From: an uncultured Acidimicrobiaceae bacterium
GTDB taxonomy: Bacteria; Actinomycetota; Acidimicrobiia; Spongiisociales; SHLN01
Length of the DNA: 64,000 nucleotides
Assembly (NCBI GenBank): GCA_947259275.1
Contig: CAMYMH010000007.1
Coordinates: forward strand, 56,425 to 120,424
Direction: 5' to 3'
Below the pieces are notes generated by a model. It was not told the origin of the DNA. It made no database searches and saw only the letters and a list, made by a program, of their open reading frames with translations. Of this stretch, positions 8,056 through 16,044 are shown piece after piece (within the stretch, counting starts at the first letter, position 1; each line of letters starts with the position of its first letter). The position numbers were made by a program, and so were the translations under genes.

Positions 8056-9879
8056 TCAGCCAGCAGTTCCCCGATCCCACGAGGCATAGAGCCGGCCGTA
8101 CACGCCGCCTTCCGCCAGCAGCTCGGCATGGGAGCCGTCCTGGACGACCCGGCCGCCGTCGAACACCAGCACCCGATCTGCCGCCTCCGCCGTCGAGAGC
8201 CGATGGGCGATGGTCACCACCGTCCGCCCGGCCGTCAGCTCGTGCAACGCCCGGCTGATCCGCACCTCGGTAACCGGGTCGACCGCCGAGGTTGCTTCAT
8301 CCAGGACCAGTAGGTCCGGATCTGCAATCGCGGCCCGCGCCAGGGTGACCAATTGCCGCTCCCCCACCGACAGCGCACCGCCTCGCTCTCCGACCGGAGT
8401 GACCAGGCCGGCGGGCAGTTCGCCGAGCCAGTCGTCGAGGCCGAGCCGGCGGAAGCTCGCCGTCAGCTCGCGATCACCGGCATCCGGCCGGCCCATGCGC
8501 ACGTTGTCGGCAATGGTGCCGCGGAACAGAATGCCCTCCTGGGGAACCATTACCACCCGGTCGCGCAGCGAATCGAATCGCACCTTCCGGATGTCGAGCC
8601 CCCCGATCTCAACGCACCCCTCGGAAGGATCGAGCAGCCGCGTCAGCAGCTTGGCGAAGGTCGTCTTCCCCGATCCGGTCTCACCAACGACGGCCACCCG
8701 CTCCCGAGGTGCTATCTGGAGCGTGACGTTGCGCAACGCAGGAGCCGCACTCGCTTCACTGGCGGTTTCGCCCGGTCGCGGGTAGCGGAAGACGACATCC
8801 TCGAAGCGAATACCGACCGGCTCGTGCGGCAGGTCGACACCGTCCGCTCCCGGGTCGGCGACGTCGGGGGCGATGGCGAGCACGTCGAGCACTCGCCTCC
8901 ACCCCGCCACCGCGTTCTGGGCCTCGTTGACGGCCTCGCCCATGATCTGGACCGGCTGGACGAACAGTTGAACCAGGAAGAGGAACGCCACCACGGTGCC
9001 GGGCGTGGTGCTGCCGTCGACCGCCAGCACCGTTCCCACCACCAGGACCGCCGCAACCACGATCGCCGACGACAGCTCCCCGGCTCCCGAGAAGCTGGCG
9101 GAGATGGTCCCGGCACGGACCGCGGCCGACCGATGACCCTCGATCGCCTCTTGCAGGCGGGCGCGGGTGCGAGTCTCGATTCCGTATGCCCAGATAACCG
9201 GTGCCCCCACCACGGTCTCGGCCAGGGTGGCCAGCATGTGCCCTACCCGCTCGCGGACCTGCAGATACGCCACCTCCAGGCGGCTCTGGAACCAGCGGAT
9301 CATCAGGATGATGAGCGGGACCAGCGCCAGGACGACCAAGCCGAGCGGAACCGAGAGCACCAGCATCACCGTGATCGCCAGCAGGGCCTGGCCGGTGTTG
9401 ACGATCAGCATGAGGCCGGCCCACTGCATGAACCGGCTGATCTGATCCACGTCCGACGTGACCCGGGCGACCAGCACCCCTCGCTGTTCGGCGGCCTGAT
9501 GCAGCATGGACAGGTCGTGGATGTGGCGGAACGCCCGGATGCGAAGCCCGGAGAGCGCGGTCTCGGCGACCCGCGCCAACCGGAGATGCATCCAGCCGGT
9601 GGCAGCCGCGGTGATGACGACGGCTGCCAGCGCCACCATGGTCATCCGCATGACGAACGACATGTCGACGTCGCCGCCACTCAGACCGCTATCGATGATT
9701 TGCTGTACTGCGATCGGGACGATCACGCGGCCGGCGGTCGCCAGCAGGGCGATGCCGATGGTACCGGGCAGGCCCCGCCGCAGCTCGGGAGAGAGGCTGA
9801 GGCCACGCTTGATGGTGGCCAGGGCGCCTTCGGCCGTCGGTTGGGCCGGCGGCGCGGTCGTGGTCGTTGCCGCGGTCAC
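8056..9879 (-). CDS. ABC exporter half-transporter, canonical NBD Walker residues
   Basis: 607 residues: an exporter-type membrane domain (about 30-330) then a nucleotide-binding domain. Walker A is GETGSGKTT, Walker B LLVLDEATSAVDP with the catalytic Glu, and the switch His is in TIAHRLST. Its signature loop is non-standard, LSVGERQ. It overlaps the next subunit as GTGA. With the partner's features (see 9876-11723), it should form a heterodimer with one active site built from this Walker A/B and the partner's LSGGQ. The substrate (drug, lipid or peptide) cannot be told. Confidence 0.9.
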   Translation of the reverse strand: MTAATTTTAPPAQPTAEGALATIKRGLSLSPELRRGLPGTIGIALLATAGRVIVPIAVQQIIDSGLSGGDVDMSFVMRMTMVALAAVVITAAATGWMHLRLARVAETALSGLRIRAFRHIHDLSMLHQAAEQRGVLVARVTSDVDQISRFMQWAGLMLIVNTGQALLAITVMLVLSVPLGLVVLALVPLIILMIRWFQSRLEVAYLQVRERVGHMLATLAETVVGAPVIWAYGIETRTRARLQEAIEGHRSAAVRAGTISASFSGAGELSSAIVVAAVLVVGTVLAVDGSTTPGTVVAFLFLVQLFVQPVQIMGEAVNEAQNAVAGWRRVLDVLAIAPDVADPGADGVDLPHEPVGIRFEDVVFRYPRPGETASEASAAPALRNVTLQIAPRERVAVVGETGSGKTTFAKLLTRLLDPSEGCVEIGGLDIRKVRFDSLRDRVVMVPQEGILFRGTIADNVRMGRPDAGDRELTASFRRLGLDDWLGELPAGLVTPVGERGGALSVGERQLVTLARAAIADPDLLVLDEATSAVDPVTEVRISRALHELTAGRTVVTIAHRLSTAEAADRVLVFDGGRVVQDGSHAELLAEGGVYGRLYASWDRGTAG

Positions 9880-11723
9880 GCCGGTTCCTGTTCCTGCTCG
9901 TAGGCGTCGATCAGGTCGCGATAGGCCGGGAGCGAGTCGTAGAGCACGGCATGGGGACCGCGGTCGATGACCCGGCCGTAATCGATGTAGATGACCTCAT
10001 CGGCCAGGGTGATGGAGGACCGCCGGTAGGCGACGATCACCACCGTGGTGTCGAGATGGCGGAGTCCCGCCAGGATGGCATTTTCCACCGCCGGATCCAC
10101 CGCCGAGGTTGCGTCGTCCAGCACCAGCAACCGGGGGTTTCGCACCAGGGCCCGCGCCAGTGCAATCCGCTGCCGCTGCCCACCGGACAGCGTGGCCCCT
10201 CGCTCACCAACGACGGTGGCGTAACCGTCATCCAGCTGGGCGATGAATTCGTTCGCTTGGGCGAGCGTGGCGGCTGAGATGACCTCCGATTCATCGAACG
10301 TCTCACCCAATGTGATGTTGTTGTAGACGGTGTCGTTGAACAGAAACGTCTCCTGGAAGACGATGCTGACGGCGTCGGTAAGCGCCACTCGGTCGAGGTC
10401 GACGAGGCCGTGGCCATCGAGGCTGACCTCGCCCTTGTCGGGATCGAACAGCCGGACCAGGAGGTGGGCGAACGTCGACTTTCCCGATCCGGTTGGTCCA
10501 ACCAGCGCCACCGTCTTCCCGCTGTCGACGCTGAGGGTGATCGAATCGATCCCGCGCCGTTCGTATCCATTGCCGGCGGCCGGCCGCTGACGGTTGGCAC
10601 CGGACAGGTCGGCGTATTCGGTCTCTGCGTACAGGTAGCCGACCGCGTCGGCGTCGGCTTCGGCGCCTCCCTCGGTCGCCGGGGTACGGCCCCCGTACCG
10701 CACGCCTCCGTCCTCGCCCAGCACCCCCTCGACGCGGTCCATTCCCACCACCGACCGCGGGAGCTCGCCCAGCAGCCACCCGAAGACCCGCACCGGCAGG
10801 GCAACCAGCCGAAAGAGATAGGCGAACGTGATGAGGGTCCCGGGAGTGACCGCGCCCTGATCGACCCGCCAGGCTCCCACTGCCAGCACCGCCAAGATCC
10901 CGACGTTCGGCAGCGCCTCGATGAGGGGATCGAAGGCCGCCCGCAGCCGTCCGACCTCGACCATCCGATCGCGCAGCGCGTCCGACCGTGCCCCAAACCT
11001 GCCGACTTCCGCATCCTCTCGGCCAAGGGTCTTGACCACCAGGGCCGCATCGAAGGACTCATGGGCAATCTCGGCGACTTCGGCTCGGAGCCGCTGGGCC
11101 TTGGCAGCGACCGCCCGCATCTTGCGTTGGAACACGTAGTTGGCCAGCACGAGGGCGGGCCCGACCGAGAAGCCGATCAGCGCCAGGAACGGGTCGGTCA
11201 ACATCAGCAGGATTGCGGTGATGAGCAGCATCACCACCACCCCGAAGGCCATCGGCAGCGGGGCGGCGACAAACGAGGCGGCCTCCACGTCTTCGTTGGC
11301 GTTCGACAGCAATTGGCCGGTGGGGTGACGACGGTGCCACTCGATCGGCAGGTCGAGGTATCGATCGGTGACCTCGATACGGTCGCGGTACTGGAGCCGG
11401 TACTGGGCGTAGTAGGCGCCCACCCGCCGCAGCGTGATCCCGGCCGCCCGGGCGGCGGCCACTCCGACGACGGCCGCCGCCGCTCCCGCCAAGGTCGCGG
11501 TGCCGATCTCACCTGCTTCCACCCCCGGCAGCAGCACCGAGTCGGTGATCCAGCCGACCACAAACGAAGAGACGATGGTCATGGCTGCGTACAGCAGGGT
11601 CCCGAAACCGCCGACCGCGAACTCCCGCGGCGCCCGTCGCAGCTGTCGAGCGATCAGGTCGCCGCCGCGGCCAAGCAGTGCAACGTCATCAGTGGGGCGT
11701 GCCGTCTCTGCTTCGGTCGTCAT
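9876..11723 (-). CDS. ABC exporter half-transporter, degenerate NBD
   Basis: 615 residues, membrane domain then NBD. Walker A GPTGSGKST and signature LSGGQRQRIALARA are canonical. The catalytic Glu after Walker B is replaced by Asp (LLVLDDATSAVDP), and the switch-loop His by Tyr (VIVAYRRSS). These are the marks of the inactive site of heterodimeric exporters such as TM287/288 and BmrCD. An insert of about 60 residues before Walker A (ending near NRQRPAAGNGYERRG) is low-complexity and acidic. It is first in an operon with the 607-residue subunit. Confidence 0.9.
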   Translation of the reverse strand: MTTEAETARPTDDVALLGRGGDLIARQLRRAPREFAVGGFGTLLYAAMTIVSSFVVGWITDSVLLPGVEAGEIGTATLAGAAAAVVGVAAARAAGITLRRVGAYYAQYRLQYRDRIEVTDRYLDLPIEWHRRHPTGQLLSNANEDVEAASFVAAPLPMAFGVVVMLLITAILLMLTDPFLALIGFSVGPALVLANYVFQRKMRAVAAKAQRLRAEVAEIAHESFDAALVVKTLGREDAEVGRFGARSDALRDRMVEVGRLRAAFDPLIEALPNVGILAVLAVGAWRVDQGAVTPGTLITFAYLFRLVALPVRVFGWLLGELPRSVVGMDRVEGVLGEDGGVRYGGRTPATEGGAEADADAVGYLYAETEYADLSGANRQRPAAGNGYERRGIDSITLSVDSGKTVALVGPTGSGKSTFAHLLVRLFDPDKGEVSLDGHGLVDLDRVALTDAVSIVFQETFLFNDTVYNNITLGETFDESEVISAATLAQANEFIAQLDDGYATVVGERGATLSGGQRQRIALARALVRNPRLLVLDDATSAVDPAVENAILAGLRHLDTTVVIVAYRRSSITLADEVIYIDYGRVIDRGPHAVLYDSLPAYRDLIDAYEQEQEPA

Positions 11724-11735
11724 AGGACTGTGAGG

Positions 11736-12224
11736 CTAGGGAACCCCGGTAGTCACCGTGACGCCCACCGTCGACGGCTCAACGTTGACCCAGGCGTCGC
11801 CGTCCCACGAGTACACGTAGGTCTCGCCTTTCCCCTCGAAGCGGCTTGACTCCCAAAACGTGTCGACCAGGACAATCGGCTCACCCGGCTTGGGCTGCAC
11901 CATGCCGAAGTGAAGGATCCGCCCACCGTCGATCACCTGATTGTCCGGGCCGACCAGGCCATCGGTTGTCGAAATGAACACCGCGCCCGGCAGTGCGGCC
12001 GCCACCCCCGCTCGCGCCGGGGGGATGTCGACCTCGAGCAACACGAACGCGGGATGCGAGGGACCGCACCGTGCTTGATCGCACAACCGCAATGCCACAT
12101 CGGCGTAGATGGCCTCTTCATCATCCGCCATTACCTCGATGGCCTGGTCCTCACAGGCGGCGGCGCCGAGGCCAACCACTGCGAGCAAAGCCAACAGCAT
12201 GACGGACCCTCTACCGAACCTCAC
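11736..12224 (-). CDS. Lipoprotein of unknown function
   Basis: 162 residues. The signal VRFGRGSVMLLALLAVVG ends in the lipobox GAAAC, so the mature protein begins at Cys and is probably anchored outside the membrane. The rest is acidic, with two further Cys (LCDQARC), and has no family I recognise. GTG at 12224 gives a basic n-region; ATG at 12200 would remove it. It lies between the ABC genes and the acyl-CoA dehydrogenase, all on the minus strand. Confidence 0.65.
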   Translation of the reverse strand: MRFGRGSVMLLALLAVVGLGAAACEDQAIEVMADDEEAIYADVALRLCDQARCGPSHPAFVLLEVDIPPARAGVAAALPGAVFISTTDGLVGPDNQVIDGGRILHFGMVQPKPGEPIVLVDTFWESSRFEGKGETYVYSWDGDAWVNVEPSTVGVTVTTGVP

Positions 12225-12273
12225 AACGCTTTCTGAGCGGGCAGCTGGTAGCCGGCAGCCGGCAGCCCCTGGC
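12225..12273. repeat. Heptad-like short tandem repeat between genes
   Basis: The spacer contains AGCTGGT AGCCGGC AGCCGGC AGCCCCT, an imperfect 7-bp periodic run. It resembles the CCAGCTA/CGGTAGG repeats found elsewhere in the window. Confidence 0.4.
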
Positions 12274-13458
12274 TCACGAGAACGCACTTTCCCCTGTAAT
12301 CGCTTGCCCCAGGATCAGCGTATGAATCTCATTGGTCCCCTCGTAGGTGAACACGGACTCAAGGTTGTTCATGTGCCGGATCACCGGATACTCGAGAGTG
12401 ATCCCGTTGGCACCCAGCACGCTGCGGGCCGAGCGGGCGACCTCGAGCGCCATTCGCACGTTGTCGAGCTTGCCGAAACTGACCTGAGCGGCTTGGAGGG
12501 CTCCGGCGTCCCGCATACGGCCGAGGTGGAGCGCCACCAGCATGCCCCGGTTGATGCCGACCATCATGTCGACCAGCTTGCGCTGGGTGAGCTGGAAGGC
12601 GGCGATCGGCTTGTCGAACTGGGTGCGGTCCTTGGCGTAGGCGAGGGCGGCCTCGTAGCAGGCGCGGGCCGCGCCGACCACTCCGAACATGATCCCAAAG
12701 CGGGCCTCGTTCAGACACGAGAGCGGTCCCTTCATACCCTCCGCTCCGGGCAACACCGCGTCGGCCGGCAGCCGGACATCGGAGAGCACCAGCTCGGAGG
12801 TGACGGATGCCCGCAACGAAAGCTTCTGGTGAATGTCGTTGGTCGAGAATCCCGGGGTGTCGGTCGGCACCACGAACCCGCGGATACCGTCGTCGTCGCG
12901 GGCCCATACGATGGCAACGTCGGCGATGCCGCCGTTGGTGATCCACATCTTGGAGCCGTTCAGCACCCAGTCATCGCCGTCCCGGCGGGCGTTGGTCCGC
13001 ATGCTGGACGGGTCGCTCCCCGAGTCGGCCTCGGTGAGGCCGAAACAGCCGATGACCTCACCGGCTGCCATCCGTGGCAGCCATTCCTGTTTCTGTTCCT
13101 CAGAACCAAATGCCCGGATGGGGAACATGGATAGCGAGCCCTGAACCGAAGCGAAGCTCCGAGCCCCACTGTCTCCCGCCTCCAGCTCGGTACACGCCAG
13201 CCCGTATTGGACGGCGCTGGTGCCGGCGCACCCGTAACCGTCGAGATGCATGCCGAGCAGGCCGAGGGCGCCCATCTCCTTAGCCATCTCTTTGGGGAAG
13301 GTCCCGGACTCGAACCATTCGGCGACGTCGGGGAGGATTCGATCCGCCACGAATTGCCGGACGGTGTCCCGGAGCAGCTTCTCCTCGGGATCAAGCAGAG
13401 CATCGATGCCGAGGAAGTCGTTTGGGTCGGTGGTACCGGGTGTGATCGGAGAGCTCAT
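12274..13458 (-). CDS. gcdH: Glutaryl-CoA dehydrogenase
   Basis: 394 residues, acyl-CoA dehydrogenase fold. The enzyme oxidises and decarboxylates glutaryl-CoA to crotonyl-CoA in lysine/tryptophan breakdown, using FAD. Subfamily marks are TEADSGSDPSSMRTNA and the C-terminal catalytic segment TYEGTNEIHTLILGQAITG, which closely follows GCDH (Glu in YEGT is the base). The ATG at 13458 begins MSSPITPG; an upstream in-frame start at 13482 adds 8 residues without support. Confidence 0.85.
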   Translation of the reverse strand: MSSPITPGTTDPNDFLGIDALLDPEEKLLRDTVRQFVADRILPDVAEWFESGTFPKEMAKEMGALGLLGMHLDGYGCAGTSAVQYGLACTELEAGDSGARSFASVQGSLSMFPIRAFGSEEQKQEWLPRMAAGEVIGCFGLTEADSGSDPSSMRTNARRDGDDWVLNGSKMWITNGGIADVAIVWARDDDGIRGFVVPTDTPGFSTNDIHQKLSLRASVTSELVLSDVRLPADAVLPGAEGMKGPLSCLNEARFGIMFGVVGAARACYEAALAYAKDRTQFDKPIAAFQLTQRKLVDMMVGINRGMLVALHLGRMRDAGALQAAQVSFGKLDNVRMALEVARSARSVLGANGITLEYPVIRHMNNLESVFTYEGTNEIHTLILGQAITGESAFS

Positions 13459-13523
13459 GCGACCATTCTGGTCGCTCCGCACGACTCAGCGAGCGATTGC
13501 ATCGAGGCTGAAGGGCCCGCCGG

Positions 13524-13769
13524 TCAGGCGGAGCGCCGCACCATCCGGCGCCGCTGGCGCTCGGTGGTTCCGCCCCAGATGCCGTAGCGTTCACGGGCCT
13601 CGATGGCGTAGTCGAGGCATTCCTGGCGCACCGGGCAGCGGGCACAGACGGCGAGGCCGAGCGACGGGTCATCATCGGTCCCGGGGAAGAACATGGTTGG
13701 GTCCTCTCCCCGGCACTCGGCGCGAGCCGCCCACGGTCGATCGTCGTCTGGGTTCATGAACGCGGTCAT
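13524..13769 (-). CDS. WhiB-family Fe-S transcriptional regulator
   Basis: 81 residues. Four cysteines arranged as C (AECRG) ... C-x2-C (CARC) -x5-C (RQEC) ligate a [4Fe-4S] cluster, followed by the GIWGG turn and a basic RQRRRMVRR tail for DNA contact. WhiB-like proteins bind the primary sigma factor and occur in actinobacteria and their phages. I prefer ATG at 13769 because GGAG lies 6 nt upstream; an ATG at 13781 would add four residues. Which WhiB subgroup it belongs to is not clear. Confidence 0.9.
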   Translation of the reverse strand: MTAFMNPDDDRPWAARAECRGEDPTMFFPGTDDDPSLGLAVCARCPVRQECLDYAIEARERYGIWGGTTERQRRRMVRRSA

Positions 13770-13780
13770 CTCATTCTCCA

Positions 13781-13798
13781 TACGTCTTATATGACGTA
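13781..13798. promoter_or_regulatory. Inverted repeat upstream of whiB-like gene
   Basis: TACGTC and GACGTA arms, 6 bp each, around TTATAT, 11 bp before the preferred start codon. The AT-rich centre in a GC-rich genome could be a promoter element, and the arms an operator. Confidence 0.4.
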
Positions 13799-13950
13799 TC
13801 GGCGGCGAATCTGGTTCCCTTTACGCGAACCCGTACCGCTGGGTGTCCAAATCTCAGCCACGGGATTTTGCCGGCCATCTGGCCATGGGATGCTCGACAT
13901 AGCTAAGGTCCAGTTCAGTTTGGGGGGAACGGATCGAGGAGTTCGTCCCC

Positions 13951-14658
13951 ATGACTGCCGAAATCACCGACCCGTCACTAGAGCTCGCCGAGTGTCGGGA
14001 CGTGCTGCGAGCCATGGCTCTCGAGCTGTCGCGTGCCCAGGATGAGGAGCGAATTCGGATCGCCCACGGCCTTCACGACGACCTGGGTCAGGCCCTCGCG
14101 GCCGTGCAGATCCGTCTCGCCGAGATCGAAGCCTCCACGAGCGAGAAGGCCCGCTCCGCCCTCGTCCAGGCAACCAGCCAGCTGGTGAATGACGCTGTCG
14201 ACTCCGTACGAACCCTCACGTTCGAGCTGATGGCTCCGGTCATGCCGGAGATCGGTGTCGATGGGGAACTGGAGCGCCTCGCCACCCGATTGACAGAGAG
14301 GTACGACATTCCGTGCCGCTTCGACTCTGATTCTGAACCCACGCCGTTGAGCCCGGAGGTGGCGATCACGGTGCTTCGGGTCGGCCGTGAACTCATGCAC
14401 AACATCGCCAAGCACTCACAGGCCGAAAAGGCGACCGTCGTCGTGGCCAGAGCTGGCGATCAGCTTCGGCTGACTGTGAGCGACGACGGGATCGGGTTCC
14501 AGGCCAAGGAGCCGGTGGCGCCGGAGCGGGTGGGGTTCGGCTTGCTGATCGTCCAAGAGCGGTTGGCCGAGATCGGTGGGGATTTTGAGGTGGGCCCCGG
14601 TCCAGACGGCGGGACGCGGATAGTGGTGACGGCGCCGCTTCTGAAAGAAGCCGAATGA
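13951..14658 (+). CDS. Soluble NarL-family sensor histidine kinase
   Basis: 235 residues, no membrane segment. A short coiled N-terminus leads into the HisKA_3 dimerisation segment EERIRIAHGLHDDLGQALAAV (His of HDDLGQ is the phospho-site). An HATPase domain follows with the N-box ELMHNIAKHSQA, the G1 box VSDDGIGF and GFGLLIVQERLAEIGG. There is no PAS or GAF input domain, so the signal must come from partner contact or cytoplasmic state. GAGGAG lies 9 nt before the ATG. It overlaps the response regulator by ATGA. Confidence 0.92.
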   Translation: MTAEITDPSLELAECRDVLRAMALELSRAQDEERIRIAHGLHDDLGQALAAVQIRLAEIEASTSEKARSALVQATSQLVNDAVDSVRTLTFELMAPVMPEIGVDGELERLATRLTERYDIPCRFDSDSEPTPLSPEVAITVLRVGRELMHNIAKHSQAEKATVVVARAGDQLRLTVSDDGIGFQAKEPVAPERVGFGLLIVQERLAEIGGDFEVGPGPDGGTRIVVTAPLLKEAE

Positions 14659-15311
14659 CCATCCGGGTGCTGGTGGTCGACGACCATGCCACCGTGCGAG
14701 AGGGTCTCAAGTCCTGGATCGACGCTCAGCCGGATATGGCGGTGATCGGTGAGGAGAAGGACGGCAACTCGGCAATCGAGGCCGCCGGCGAACACATGCC
14801 CGATGTGGTGGTGATGGACATCACCATGCCGGACATGAACGGAGTCGAAGCGACTCGGCGGATCGTCTCCCAGCTTCCCCATGTTCGGGTGTTGTGCCTG
14901 TCGGCTCACGCCGACGACCATCTGGTCTCGGCCATGTTGCAAGCCGGCGCCTCCGGCTACGTGCTCAAGGCTGCCGCCGCCCGTGAGCTCGTGGAGGCGG
15001 TGAGGGCGGTGGCGGCTAATCAGACCTATCTGAGCCCGGCCGTTGCCTCGGCGGTGGTGCGGGACTACCGCTCGTACCTGTCCGAACCAGAACAGGTCCG
15101 GAAGCTCACGAGCCGGGAGCGGGAGGTTCTGCAACTGCTAGCGGAGGGTCACGACACCGCCGACATCGCTCGTCGCTTGAGCATCAGCGTCAAAACCGTG
15201 GCCACCCATCGGGAGCACATTATGGAAAAGGTGGATCTCCACAACATCTCCGCTCTCACCAAGTATGCGATCCGCGAAGGGATCACCACCTCGCAACCCG
15301 ACGCGGAGTAG
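14655..15311 (+). CDS. LuxR/NarL-type response regulator
   Basis: 218 residues: a receiver domain (VDDH acidic pocket, phosphoacceptor Asp in VVVMDITMP, conserved Lys in GYVLKAAA) followed by a LuxR-type HTH (LTSREREVLQLLAEGHDTADIARRLSISVKTVATH). It is translationally coupled to the preceding kinase, so the pair is a cognate two-component system. The paired inverted repeats at 15349 and 15876 are candidate targets (inference). Confidence 0.95.
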   Translation: MTIRVLVVDDHATVREGLKSWIDAQPDMAVIGEEKDGNSAIEAAGEHMPDVVVMDITMPDMNGVEATRRIVSQLPHVRVLCLSAHADDHLVSAMLQAGASGYVLKAAAARELVEAVRAVAANQTYLSPAVASAVVRDYRSYLSEPEQVRKLTSREREVLQLLAEGHDTADIARRLSISVKTVATHREHIMEKVDLHNISALTKYAIREGITTSQPDAE

Positions 15312-15348
15312 CCGGAACCTCCCCTGGCATCAGCACCAAGACCTCCCG

Positions 15349-15369
15349 ATATCAGCGTTGTGCTGATAT
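15349..15369. promoter_or_regulatory. Inverted repeat before the pseudo-receiver gene
   Basis: ATATCAGC, spacer GTTGT, GCTGATAT: perfect 8-bp arms. A near copy occurs at 15876-15894 downstream of the same gene. It could be an operator for the adjacent LuxR-type regulator. Confidence 0.5.
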
Positions 15370-15420
15370 GAATCGACCTGCCTTTCTGTCACGCTTGCGG
15401 CCTCCAACGATGGACTCTTC

Positions 15421-15834
15421 GTGGACGTCAGACTCCTCATCGTGGAAGACCACGCTCCACTCCGCCAGGCGGTGCGGTCGCTACTCGACGCCGAACCCGA
15501 CATGACAGTGATAGGCGAGGCCGAGGATGGCGAGAGCGCGATCGACCTAGCGGCCGAGTTGACCCCAGACGTTGTGGTGATGGCTCTCGGGCTACCGGGG
15601 ATAACAGGAATCGAGGCGACTCGCCAGATCATTGCCCACGATGTGGGGTGTGCGATGGTGGTGCTGTCCGGCCACACCGATCGGGGGCTGGTCGAAGCGG
15701 CTACGGCGGCCGGAGCCAGCGCGTATGTTGCCACAGACACCGCCAGTCGTGATCTGGTCGAGGCGGTGCGGGCGGTTCTCAGTGGCAAAGGGTTCGCCAG
15801 CCCGCAGCTGATCCAGGCACCCTTCGATGGGTGA
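15421..15834 (+). CDS. Stand-alone pseudo-receiver protein
   Basis: 137 residues, one response-regulator receiver domain and no output domain. It closely resembles the neighbouring regulator's receiver (RLLIVEDHAPLRQAVRSLL; AGASAYVATDTASRDLVEAV). The phosphoacceptor Asp is replaced by Ala (VVVMALGLPG where the neighbour has VVVMDITMP) and the conserved Lys by Thr (YVATD against YVLKA). The acidic pocket E-D and the Ser of VVLSGH remain. It probably cannot be phosphorylated and may act as a binding decoy or anti-adaptor (inference). It starts with GTG; no strong ribosome site is visible. Confidence 0.8.
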   Translation: MDVRLLIVEDHAPLRQAVRSLLDAEPDMTVIGEAEDGESAIDLAAELTPDVVVMALGLPGITGIEATRQIIAHDVGCAMVVLSGHTDRGLVEAATAAGASAYVATDTASRDLVEAVRAVLSGKGFASPQLIQAPFDG

Positions 15835-15835
15835 C

Positions 15836-15857
15836 GACCTCCCAGGTCTTGGAGGTC
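15836..15857 (+). terminator. Hairpin after the pseudo-receiver gene
   Basis: GACCTCC, 8-nt loop, GGAGGTC, starting 1 bp past the stop codon. There is no U-rich tail, so it is a weak terminator candidate. Confidence 0.4.
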
Positions 15858-15875
15858 AGAAGGAAACCCCTCCGA

Positions 15876-15894
15876 TATCAGCATTCGGCTGATA
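15876..15894. promoter_or_regulatory. Inverted repeat before the LamG-protein gene
   Basis: TATCAGC, ATTCG, GCTGATA: same core and 5-nt spacing as 15349-15369. The shared context CTCC(C)GATATCAGC suggests a duplicated regulatory site. Confidence 0.5.
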
Positions 15895-16044
15895 GACGCC
15901 TCTAGCCCAATGTGAGAGGTTGTCGCTGCAATCCTGTCGGGCCGGGTCCGGGCGTTCGGCGACAGGAACTAAAAGCGGAGGAACCCGGGACCGGTGCGAG
16001 ATGGCTTCGGTCGAGAACCTCCCACACGACCAGGAGGTTTGGTC

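Noticed and set aside
8353..9903. Plus-strand frame of 516 codons
   Set aside because: Antisense to the ABC exporter gene with clear Walker motifs; no domain in the frame.
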